Source of the DNA: Nitrososphaerales archaeon
GTDB lineage: Archaea > Thermoproteota > Nitrososphaeria > Nitrososphaerales > Gagatemarchaeaceae
Assembly: GCA_030040055.1 (NCBI GenBank)
Contig: JASHUK010000112.1
Coordinates: 1-13,563, forward strand
Direction of reading: 5' to 3'
Length of the DNA: 13,563 nucleotides
Position numbers and translations under genes: made by a program
Shown: in pieces, positions 1 through 5,913 of the stretch
Position numbering within the stretch: position 1 is the first letter of the stretch
Layout of the letters: each line of letters opens with the position of its first letter
The notes under the pieces: model-generated
Database searches by the model: none
What the model saw: the letters and a program-made list of their open reading frames with translations, nothing else
Told to the model about the DNA's origin: nothing

Positions 1-18
1 ACGTGCAGGGTATTCACC

Positions 19-390
19 ATGTATCAGCTGACAGCCCTTATCTCCGGATACCTTGATCATGCAGTAGACGACTACGCAGCCAAGCTTGTTGTGATTTCCG
101 ACCTCCTTGCAACCTTCAACGAACCGGAACTGGATGACAGGGAGGCGAGGCGACTGCTGGACGCCATCGAAGAAGGCGTCAGGAGGCTGCAAAAGAAGGC
201 AATGGTCATGATCACCTTGGCATCACCAAACGAATACGATGACACGGCCGCCGCTTGGGCAGACACGGTCGTCAGTCTCACTCCACGTGGCCGCAGAATC
301 TACGCAGAACTGCTTAGGCATCCTGAGAAGCCTCGGAGCGCATCAACGTTCAGACTGAATGAGTTTTTGGCAAATAACAGGGAGGGCTGA
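19..390 (+). CDS. Small uncharacterised protein, first gene of the polB operon
   Basis: A 123-residue soluble protein I do not recognise. It looks mostly helical: an N-terminal segment rich in Leu/Val/Ala, a charged stretch around residues 38-60 (LDDREARRLLDAIEEG), and a C-terminal part with VSLTPRGRRIYAELL (about 85-99), which resembles the wing and last helix of winged-helix proteins but is too little to claim DNA binding. There are no cysteines, signal peptide or membrane segment. An AGGG lies upstream of the ATG. The frame stays open to the window edge, so an earlier start outside the window is possible. It ends 6 nt before the next gene in the same direction and probably heads, or belongs to, the operon with the two small paralogues and the polymerase. 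Confidence 0.65.
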   Translation: MYQLTALISGYLDHAVDDYAAKLVVISDLLATFNEPELDDREARRLLDAIEEGVRRLQKKAMVMITLASPNEYDDTAAAWADTVVSLTPRGRRIYAELLRHPEKPRSASTFRLNEFLANNREG

Positions 391-396
391 CGACCG

Positions 397-663
397 ATGG
401 GGAGGACCATTCCGTCCTTCCGGATGGCCGAGGTCCAAGAGTCATCAGAGTGGAGAGCATTCAAGAGAACTCTATCGCATGAAGACAGATGCGCATTCGA
501 CCAGATGATCGGCACTGCGAGGCTCTACACTTCGGCTTCGTCTCTGGCGATCAGGCCGTCACGCTTCGAAGGCATGGCAATGGCGCTAATGTTCCATCAC
601 CAGACGATGCTGGCTCGCGCGGTAGGCACTGTTTCAGGGCTCAGCCGGGGGACGCCTGAGTGA
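397..663 (+). CDS. Small uncharacterised protein, paralogue A
   Basis: An 88-residue protein of unknown function. It starts at an ATG with a GGAGGG ribosome-binding site 10 nt upstream, inside the end of the preceding gene. It aligns without gaps to the next gene product: both share W-x2-F-x3-L, then DR-x2-F-x2-M-x-G, a Tyr, an Ala, a Pro, E-x3-M-x-L and H-x-T in the same spacing (here W19 to about residue 82). This is a paralogous pair from a tandem duplication. The fold is likely a small helical bundle, with a hydrophobic C-terminal helix around the GMAMALMFHHQTM stretch. Its stop codon overlaps the start codon of the next gene (GTGA), which suggests translational coupling. Position in the operon suggests a role alongside the polymerase, but nothing in the sequence gives a biochemical activity. 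Confidence 0.7.
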   Translation: MGRTIPSFRMAEVQESSEWRAFKRTLSHEDRCAFDQMIGTARLYTSASSLAIRPSRFEGMAMALMFHHQTMLARAVGTVSGLSRGTPE

Positions 664-926
664 CCTTCTCCGACGTCAAGGTGATGAATGAGCTGGAATG
701 TTGGGATGGATTTGCAGGAGCGCTGAAGGACGACGACAGGGAATTGTTCAACGAGATGCTCGGACTCTGCAGCGGATATTTCCCTGCAATGCACGCCAGA
801 GACTCTCCGCTCTCAAGCGAAGCCCTCTTCATGAGCCTCCTGTTGATCCAACATAAGACCATAGCCTGGCTTACAGAAGAAATTGAGAAACTGAAGGGGA
901 AGAGAGACGAAAGGCTGGCTGTTTGA
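660..926 (+). CDS. Small uncharacterised protein, paralogue B
   Basis: An 88-residue protein, paralogue of the gene just upstream. The start is a GTG that overlaps the previous TGA by the GTGA arrangement. Conserved positions shared with paralogue A are W15, F18, L22, D26-R27, F30, M33, G35, Y40, A43, P50, E54, M58, L60, H65 and T67. The C-terminus is a charged amphipathic helix (EEIEKLKGKRDER). The 3' end overlaps, in another frame, the stretch that encodes the conserved first strand of the downstream polymerase, so the two reading frames share about 16-30 nt. No enzyme motif or Cys/His metal site is visible. A small protein co-encoded with a PolB2-type polymerase could be an accessory subunit; this is inference from position only. 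Confidence 0.7.
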   Translation: MTFSDVKVMNELECWDGFAGALKDDDRELFNEMLGLCSGYFPAMHARDSPLSSEALFMSLLLIQHKTIAWLTEEIEKLKGKRDERLAV

Positions 927-3168
927 CCTTTACCCGGCCAATCCCGGCGAGATGGTAGTCTGGCTGAAAGATGAAAGCGGCAGGACGGTCAGGCTGGTTG
1001 ACCGATGGACGCCTTCGATTTTCATCGCCACGGACAACCTGGAAGACATGGCGATCCCTCTGCAGGCGATGAGGCAGGAATTCGCTTGGACGAGAACGAC
1101 CGAGAAGTACGAGCAGGTCACCGACTCTGCAAAGAGCACAGTGACAGAGGCGAAGCTCAAGGATGCCAAAAGCGCTCAGCGTGTAGGCCTCAGAATGGAG
1201 CGGATGGGGCCATTCGGTGCATTCAGGCTCTACAACGTAGATGTCCCTCCCAACCAGAGTTACCTGTACGAACACGACATCTTTCCCCTGGCACGCTGTG
1301 AAGTAACGCAAGATGGAGGAGGGCTTCTTACGTGGAAGCTCGACGACGACGCAGGGGAATACGACTACTACGTCCCAACCTTCACGAAGATGAAGATCGA
1401 CGTCCTGACGAGCAAACAGGGCAAGATAGCACGTGTGACCGATTCCATCAAGGAAATCAGGGTCGACAAAGACGGCGAGAAGATAGCGGTCGACGGTGGA
1501 AGCGAGGTCGACAAGATACTGGAGTTGGTGAGCATAGTGCGAAGCGCAGATCCCGACTTCGTGATCACCGACGACGGAGACACGTTCCTTCTCCCGTATC
1601 TGGTCAAACGGGCAGAATCCAACGGCGTCGCCGACCGTTTCTCGCTCGACAGGGAAGGTACGCCCATGAAGACCCCTGCGAAGGGCGGGACCTCCTACTT
1701 CAGCTACGGCAAAATCTACTACAAGCCTTCGGCGATGAAACTCCTCGGCAGGGTGCACGTAGACACGAGCACTTCGTTCGCGTTCAGAGAGGCGGGGTTC
1801 GAGGGGCTTTTCGAGTTGAGCCGGGTCTGCAGGATGCCAATGCACACCTCAAGTCGGGCGAGCATCGGCAAGGCGCTTTCAAGCCTGCAATTCTACCACG
1901 CATCGAAGTCAGACCTTCTGGTCCCCTGGAAGCCCACCCTGTGGGAGCACTTCAAGGACAGGAACGAGCTCATGATCGCAGACAGGGGCGGTTTCATCTT
2001 CGAGCCGAGGATAGGCGTACACGAAAGGGTTGCAGAGCTGGACTTCAGCGCGCTCTACCCTAACATCATGCTCAGGAAGAACATCTCAGCCGAAACCATC
2101 AGGTGCCAGTGCTGCCCCGACTCTAAAAACAGGGTCCCCGAGCTCGGCTGGAACGTCTGCGAAAGAACGAAGGGGATAGTTCCGAAGGCCATCGAGATAA
2201 TCGTCAGGAAGAGGCTCAGGTACAAAGAACTCGCAAGCGGCCCGGGGACCGGGACCGACCGGGCCAGGTATGACGCCAGACAAGGAGTCCTGAAATGGCT
2301 CGGGGTCACCACGTTCGGGTATCTGGGGTTCAACAATGCGAAGTTCGGCAGAATAGACGCGCATATCGCGGTCTGCGCCTGGGACAGAAAGATACTGCTG
2401 GACGCCGCCAAAATAGCCGAGGCGAAGGGTTTCGACGTAGTTCACGGCATAATCGATTCGTTGTGGCTCCGCAAAGACGGCGAGCAGAAGCAGGGCTACC
2501 TGGAGCTGAAGTCGGAGATAGAACGGGAGACAGGGTTCGTCATGTCGTTCAACGGGATTTTCAACTGGGTCGTCTTCCTTCCCTCCAAGGTCAATCCCTC
2601 AGCCCCGTCGGTCAACAGATACTTCGGCGTCTTCTCAGACGGCGTACTCAAGGTGAGGGGAATAGAAGCAAGGCGGCATGACACCCCTCTGGCGCTCGCG
2701 AAATGCCAGATGGACGTCTTGCAGATTCTTGCGGGCGCCGACTCGATATCCGCGGCGAAGGACAAAGTCCCCCAGTGCCTTGAAACATTCCTTGACCGTG
2801 CTTCTGCCCTCGCCCGCCACGAAATCCCATCAGCAGAGCTTGCTTTCACGACAGACCTTTCCAAGGAGCCCGAGGAATACTCAGCCATGACGGTGCAGCG
2901 CGCCGCTGTGCGACGGCTGGTGGAAGAGGGAGCGACGCTACATGCAGGCGAAGGAATCCGTTACATCATCACAGACTACGAAGGAACAGGCTCCCGAAGG
3001 GTCATCCCCCTCGAGATGGTCGAGGGAGAGGTGGATTACGACTCTGACAGGTACATCGCGCTGCTGGCCAGAACGTGCGCCTCCGTCTTGGAGCCGTTCG
3101 ATCAAGCCTGCACGGCCGCGGGGATACTGAGGACGTTCGACAAACAGAGTGTCATGTCGCTGACCTAG
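919..3168 (+). CDS. Family B DNA polymerase with altered active sites (PolB2/Dpo2-like)
   Basis: A DNA-directed DNA polymerase of family B, about 738-749 residues. Numbering is from ATG 952. Motif A is intact (D364-F-S-A-L-Y-P-N-I-M). Motif B is recognisable but altered (RQ at 443, K448, then VTTFGYLGF where N-S-x-Y-G is usual). Motif C reads H498-G-I-I-D-S instead of Y-x-D-T-D-S, so the first catalytic Asp is replaced by Ile. The exonuclease motifs are degraded: IDV at 149 instead of DIE, DDGDTFLLP at 207 instead of N-x3-FD, and no clear third motif. A Cys cluster (C385, C387, C388, C403) and the KVRGIEARR thumb motif (567) remain. This pattern is known for the archaeal PolB2 (Dpo2) class, first described as inactivated and later as a translesion extender. 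No ATG, GTG or TTG precedes the conserved first strand (LFDLYP); I place the start tentatively at CTG 919. ATG 952 is the first canonical start. Confidence 0.85.
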   Translation: MFDLYPANPGEMVVWLKDESGRTVRLVDRWTPSIFIATDNLEDMAIPLQAMRQEFAWTRTTEKYEQVTDSAKSTVTEAKLKDAKSAQRVGLRMERMGPFGAFRLYNVDVPPNQSYLYEHDIFPLARCEVTQDGGGLLTWKLDDDAGEYDYYVPTFTKMKIDVLTSKQGKIARVTDSIKEIRVDKDGEKIAVDGGSEVDKILELVSIVRSADPDFVITDDGDTFLLPYLVKRAESNGVADRFSLDREGTPMKTPAKGGTSYFSYGKIYYKPSAMKLLGRVHVDTSTSFAFREAGFEGLFELSRVCRMPMHTSSRASIGKALSSLQFYHASKSDLLVPWKPTLWEHFKDRNELMIADRGGFIFEPRIGVHERVAELDFSALYPNIMLRKNISAETIRCQCCPDSKNRVPELGWNVCERTKGIVPKAIEIIVRKRLRYKELASGPGTGTDRARYDARQGVLKWLGVTTFGYLGFNNAKFGRIDAHIAVCAWDRKILLDAAKIAEAKGFDVVHGIIDSLWLRKDGEQKQGYLELKSEIERETGFVMSFNGIFNWVVFLPSKVNPSAPSVNRYFGVFSDGVLKVRGIEARRHDTPLALAKCQMDVLQILAGADSISAAKDKVPQCLETFLDRASALARHEIPSAELAFTTDLSKEPEEYSAMTVQRAAVRRLVEEGATLHAGEGIRYIITDYEGTGSRRVIPLEMVEGEVDYDSDRYIALLARTCASVLEPFDQACTAAGILRTFDKQSVMSLT

Positions 3169-3573
3169 CTACCACGCGAATGCCTTTTCCGGGGTCACGC
3201 TGATGATTGGACACTCCCCCTCTCCCCACGGATCCCGTCTGTAAAACTCGAACCTGTCAAAGAGAAGGCGAAGGAGCCGGCGGTACTCCCTGCCGCGCTC
3301 GAAGACTTCGCAACGCCCTTCGATCATGACAGCATGGTTGGGATGATACTCATCCACCACGAGCGCCACGTTCGGGTTCTTCCTCAGGTTCTTCAGTTTC
3401 TTGGTCCCGTAGTCTATCGCGACGACGACCTTGCCACCATCCATGGCGTAAATCACCGGAACGACGTGAGGCTTCCCGTCCTCGGAGACCGTTGCGAACC
3501 GGCAGAGTTCGTGCGCCTTCAGGAAGGCGAGCCGCCGGGCGTTCAGCAAGACCATGGCAGGCACCTTATTCAT
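3169..3573 (-). CDS. Pyridoxamine 5'-phosphate oxidase-fold flavin/F420-binding protein
   Basis: About 134 residues with the split beta-barrel fold of the PNPOx-like family, which binds FMN or F420 and covers oxidoreductases and some haem-degrading enzymes. Recognisable stretches are ARRLAFLKAHELCRFATVSE, then KPHVVPVIYAMDGGKVVVAID, KNLRKNPNVALVVDEY and VMIEGRCEVF, ending in the usual C-terminal VTPEKAFAW. The frame extends 65 codons further upstream, but that part has no family resemblance and would overlap the divergent radical SAM gene, so I chose ATG 3573 (ATG 3555 is also possible). Its stop codon abuts the polymerase stop with no spacer (TAGCTA), in convergent orientation. Substrate cannot be told from sequence; the family is deep and mixed. 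Confidence 0.85.
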   Translation of the reverse strand: MNKVPAMVLLNARRLAFLKAHELCRFATVSEDGKPHVVPVIYAMDGGKVVVAIDYGTKKLKNLRKNPNVALVVDEYHPNHAVMIEGRCEVFERGREYRRLLRLLFDRFEFYRRDPWGEGECPIISVTPEKAFAW

Positions 3574-3736
3574 GGGCGGAAAAGCCTTCCAAAGACATGA
3601 GACACAAGCAGCAAGGCCCAGCAAGGTTATCTTTGACTTTCCCGTCGGGAAACGGCCGAGACCAAGTTGGATTGTAGGATCAGATGCCTCACCCTGATAT
3701 GTCTGGGCCGCAGGTGACCGGAATCTGGCTAGGTAC
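3574..3736. promoter_or_regulatory. Divergent intergenic region
   Basis: 163 bases between the divergent PNPOx-like and radical SAM genes. It must hold both promoters if each gene has its own, but I see no convincing TATA box 25-30 nt upstream of either start. Weak AT-rich candidates are GATAACC on the minus strand near 3627-3633 and GATATG on the plus strand near 3696-3701. Confidence 0.35.
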
Positions 3737-5395
3737 GTGCTCGTCTCAGACACTACGCTGTCGCGCAACTACAGGAGCGTCCCTCTGCTCGACTTCCTTG
3801 CGAGCGCCCCCACCAGCAGTGTCCCCAACTCCGTCTACTCGTTCCTCAAAGGCCCTCCCCCGGGAACGGTCGACGGACGGGCAGCTTTGGCTCCCTACTC
3901 CCTAAGAAAGCTAGAAGCGGCACTCCTTCAGAAGTACACTAGGGACGAGGTCGTCGTCGCGCAGGAGGACCACATCGAGCAGTTCGTAGACGAGGACACG
4001 GAAATCATAGGGGTCACAACCATGGACCCGCTGGGACTCGGGCCGCTGACCATGTCGTACGCGGTCTTTTTCGAGACGGCGGCGCCCGCGTACGTGCAGA
4101 AGGAGTTCGAGACTCTCCTGGCCCGCGTGAACAGAGTCAGGGCAGGGAAGAAGGCTAAGCTTCTTGTCGGGGGACCAGGCGTCTGGGAACTAACGGTCAG
4201 GCCGGAGGAGCTCGACAAGAACGGCATCGACTTCGCCTTCCAGGGGGAGGCGGACGACATCGTCGTGGACCTCTTCAGGTATCTCACCGAGGAGGGCTCG
4301 GAGAACACGGAGTTCTTCAAGGGCTACCAGACATTCGACGACAGCTTCCACAAGACCTGGTCGGACAACGACAGATTCATCACGCGATACCAGTTTTCAA
4401 AGCAGTTCCCCCGGCTTGAAGACATCCCGGAGATTACGGCTCCATCGGTCAAGGGAATGGTCGAGGTCATGCGCGGGTGCGGCATAGGATGCGACTTCTG
4501 CGAGGTAACGCTGAGACCCCTCCGCTACTATCCTCCTGAGAAGGTAAGGAGGGAGATAGCTGTGAACGTGGGGGCCGGGATGGGAAACGCATGGCTTCAC
4601 AGCGACGAGTTCTTCGCGTATCAGCATGGGCGCAACTTCGTCCCCAACGAGGAGGCGTTGGTGGAGCTCATGCAGGCGGTCATGACCACGAAGGGCATAG
4701 GCCACACGAACCCGACTCACGGCAGGATCTCGATACCCGCCGCGTACCCTGACCTCATGTCGAAGCTGTCGGCTTCAATCAGGTCGGGGCCGGAGAACTG
4801 GATTGGGATTCAGGTGGGGGTGGAGACAGGGAGCGACCGTCTGGCCCACATGCACATGCCAAACAAGACCCTGCCGCTAAAGGTCGGACCTGACGGAACG
4901 TGGGCTGAGATAGTATGGCGCGGCACAACCGTGCTCAACCAGTACTACTGGAGACCGGCGTTCACCGTCCAGGTGGGACAGGCGGACGAAACCCCAGACG
5001 ACAACTGGGAGACTGTGGCTTTGATCAACAGGATGAGCAACTCCTATCTGGCAGACGGCAGGCCTTTCGAGTTCACGATAACCCCCATGCAGAATGTCCC
5101 CCTCGGCCTCCTTAAGAGCAGGAACTTCTCGTCGCTCAGACTGAACGAGTCGCAGTTGGCCGTCTACTACGCGTCCTACAAGCACCTTGCAAAGATTGCC
5201 ACCAGGAACGCCATGAACACTTCGCACGAGGCGAACCCACTCACAAAGTATGTCACAGGCGCCGTGATAGGCATAGGGGCCTGGTCGATGTTCCAAGTCG
5301 TCAGGGGGATATGCAAGAGACGCGGGCTGGACGTTGAGCGGGCGGGAACATACGGGTTACACGAAACGAAGTTGGAGGCCCCGGTGGCCCAGTGA
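3737..5395 (+). CDS. B12-binding-type radical SAM protein
   Basis: A 552-residue radical SAM enzyme. The [4Fe-4S] cluster motif is C248-x3-C252-x2-C255 (RGCGIGCDFC), followed by LRYYPPEKVRREI, typical of the B12-binding radical SAM class. Residues about 60-185 resemble the Rossmann-like cobalamin-binding domain placed before the barrel (EIIGVTTMDPLG, LLVGGPGVWEL, IDFAFQGEADDIV). A GVETGSDRLA motif at about 361 is the usual SAM-ribose strand of the barrel. Near the C-terminus (about 502-523) is a hydrophobic Gly/Ala-rich stretch followed by basic residues that could touch the membrane. The start is GTG 3737, the first canonical start after an in-frame stop at 3695. The substrate is unknown; members methylate or rearrange unactivated carbons, but no neighbour here points to a pathway. 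Confidence 0.85.
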   Translation: MLVSDTTLSRNYRSVPLLDFLASAPTSSVPNSVYSFLKGPPPGTVDGRAALAPYSLRKLEAALLQKYTRDEVVVAQEDHIEQFVDEDTEIIGVTTMDPLGLGPLTMSYAVFFETAAPAYVQKEFETLLARVNRVRAGKKAKLLVGGPGVWELTVRPEELDKNGIDFAFQGEADDIVVDLFRYLTEEGSENTEFFKGYQTFDDSFHKTWSDNDRFITRYQFSKQFPRLEDIPEITAPSVKGMVEVMRGCGIGCDFCEVTLRPLRYYPPEKVRREIAVNVGAGMGNAWLHSDEFFAYQHGRNFVPNEEALVELMQAVMTTKGIGHTNPTHGRISIPAAYPDLMSKLSASIRSGPENWIGIQVGVETGSDRLAHMHMPNKTLPLKVGPDGTWAEIVWRGTTVLNQYYWRPAFTVQVGQADETPDDNWETVALINRMSNSYLADGRPFEFTITPMQNVPLGLLKSRNFSSLRLNESQLAVYYASYKHLAKIATRNAMNTSHEANPLTKYVTGAVIGIGAWSMFQVVRGICKRRGLDVERAGTYGLHETKLEAPVAQ

Positions 5396-5423
5396 CGGAC
5401 TACCCGATCTGATTTGAGACCTG

Positions 5424-5497
5424 AGCCTCGAGTGGGATTCGGACCCACGACCTTTGCCTTACCAAGGCAACGCTCTAGCCGGCTGAGCTATCGAGGC
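5424..5497 (-). tRNA. tRNA-Thr (anticodon GGT)
   Basis: A complete intron-free cloverleaf of 74 nt. The acceptor GCCTCGA pairs with TCGAGGC, the D-stem is GCTC/GAGC, the anticodon stem TTGCC/GGCAA closes loop TTGGTAA (anticodon GGT, plus-strand 5461-5463), and the T-stem GTGGG/CCCAC closes loop TCCGAAT. The discriminator base is T, and CCA is not encoded. It reads ACC codons. It lies on the opposite strand to, and about 110 nt from, the intron-rich tRNA-Met. Confidence 0.97.
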
Positions 5498-5520
5498 ACG
5501 GACAAGACCGGCCGAGTGCC

Positions 5521-5530
5521 GTTTTTAATC
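5521..5530 (-). promoter_or_regulatory. TATA box for tRNA-Thr(GGT)
   Basis: On the minus strand this reads GATTAAAAAC, centred about 29 nt before the tRNA 5' end, the expected archaeal TATA position. Confidence 0.7.
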
Positions 5531-5572
5531 ATTGAAAGGGAATGACCCTCACGCCGCGCCTCTAGCGAGTTC

Positions 5573-5580
5573 TTTTAATC
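5573..5580 (+). promoter_or_regulatory. TATA box for tRNA-Met
   Basis: TTTTAATC centred about 29 nt before the first base of the tRNA-Met acceptor stem. It matches the box of the neighbouring divergent tRNA-Thr, which is near-identical on the other strand. Confidence 0.7.
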
Positions 5581-5639
5581 CCAAATGAAAGGCGTCTGCG
5601 CGGATGCCGGGGTAGCACAGCCTGGTCTATTGCGCCGGG

Positions 5640-5658
5640 CACGTCCACGTGGGCGTAA
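5640..5658 (+). other. tRNA-Met intron 1, about 19 nt (near 31/32 or 32/33)
   Basis: Extra sequence between the 5' anticodon-stem strand and the CTCATAA loop. It can be shifted by one base (C on both edges). It contains its own hairpin ACGTCC/GGGCGT with loop ACGT. A strict bulge-helix-bulge is not evident by eye. Confidence 0.65.
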
Positions 5659-5664
5659 CTCATA

Positions 5665-5684
5665 ATCCAGGCTCGGATGCGAAA
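5665..5684 (+). other. tRNA-Met intron 2, 19 nt (within this span; 37/38 to 38/39)
   Basis: Extra sequence between the anticodon and the 3' anticodon-stem strand. Repeated AATCC at both edges makes the cut position ambiguous; the canonical 37/38 site is among the allowed ones. At the 38/39 cut, the intron CCAG faces exon CCGG with three of four pairs, a relaxed central helix. Confidence 0.65.
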
Positions 5685-5705
5685 TCCGGAGATCGCGGGC
5701 TCGAA

Positions 5706-5723
5706 TCGAGCGAAGCGGAGAAT
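5706..5723 (+). other. tRNA-Met intron 3, 17 nt in the T-loop (about 59/60)
   Basis: The T-loop spans 24 nt instead of 7. A GAAT repeat at both edges allows cuts from about 56/57 to 60/61, all giving loop CTCGAAT. At 59/60 the intron CGAG faces exon CCCG with three of four pairs between AAT bulges. 59/60 is a documented archaeal intron site. Confidence 0.7.
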
Positions 5724-5748
5724 CCCGCCCCCGGCACTCCCAGCAATC

Positions 5749-5757
5749 CTTATTATC
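5749..5757 (+). promoter_or_regulatory. Possible TATA box for the small membrane protein gene
   Basis: CTTATTATC lies about 29 nt before TTG 5782, which would make that transcript leaderless. It sits just after the tRNA-Met gene, so it may also act in ending or processing that transcript. Confidence 0.4.
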
Positions 5758-5781
5758 ACTCATCCCGGCTTGTCTCCCGAC

Positions 5782-5913
5782 TTGGGCTTCGCTTTCCTTA
5801 GCCTGAACAGCTACTACAGCTTCCTGAGCACGACGATGATCGTCCTCTTCATAGTCGCGCTTGTCATAATCTTCGTTTACGAATACGAGGCGCTAAGGCG
5901 GGCTAAGACCTAG
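5782..5913 (+). CDS. Small single-span membrane protein
   Basis: A 43-residue product with one clear membrane helix (about residues 19-33, MIVLFIVALVIIFVY) and a short charged tail EYEALRRAKT, so the C-terminus is probably cytoplasmic. Third codon positions are strongly G/C, as expected for coding sequence here. The start is uncertain: TTG 5782 has a TATA-like box at the right leaderless distance, while ATG 5836 would leave only 25 residues. A longer reading through TTG 5770 or into the tRNA is open but unlikely. The 3' end overlaps the convergent RPA gene by 11 bp. No family recognised; small single-helix proteins of this kind are often subunits of larger membrane complexes. Confidence 0.5.
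   Translation: MGFAFLSLNSYYSFLSTTMIVLFIVALVIIFVYEYEALRRAKT

Larger units (their letters stand above)
5606..5736 (+). tRNA. tRNA-Met (CAU), apparently interrupted by three introns
   Basis: The acceptor GCCGGGG (5606-5612) pairs with CCCCGGC (5729-5735), discriminator A, with no CCA encoded. The D-arm is GCAC/TTGC with a GG in the loop, leaving one mismatch. The anticodon stem CCGGG (5635-5639) pairs with TCCGG (5685-5689), and an intact Met-type loop CTCATAA sits at 5659-5665. The T-stem GCGGG (5695-5699) pairs with CCCGC (5724-5728). The gene is 131 nt. Removing 19 nt before the anticodon loop, 19 nt after it and 17 nt in the T-loop leaves a 76-nt tRNA with 7-nt anticodon and T loops. The body matches archaeal elongator tRNA-Met; an Ile tRNA with modified CAU is the alternative. 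T-loop position 54 would be C, which is unusual. Confidence 0.85.

Noticed and set aside
871..1845. A 324-codon open frame on the minus strand opposite the polymerase gene
   Set aside because: It is antisense to a clear polymerase, has no recognisable motif, and its composition (many Arg, Val, His, Leu) is what a reversed GC-rich gene gives.
3574..3768. Longer N-terminus for the PNPOx-like protein
   Set aside because: The 65 extra residues have no family match and would overlap the start of the divergent radical SAM gene.
5635..5689. Reading the tRNA-Met gene as tRNA-Thr(CGT) with one 38-nt intron at 37/38
   Set aside because: Base 33 would be A instead of the near-universal U, no central helix forms at the junctions, and the intact CTCATAA loop would be left unexplained.
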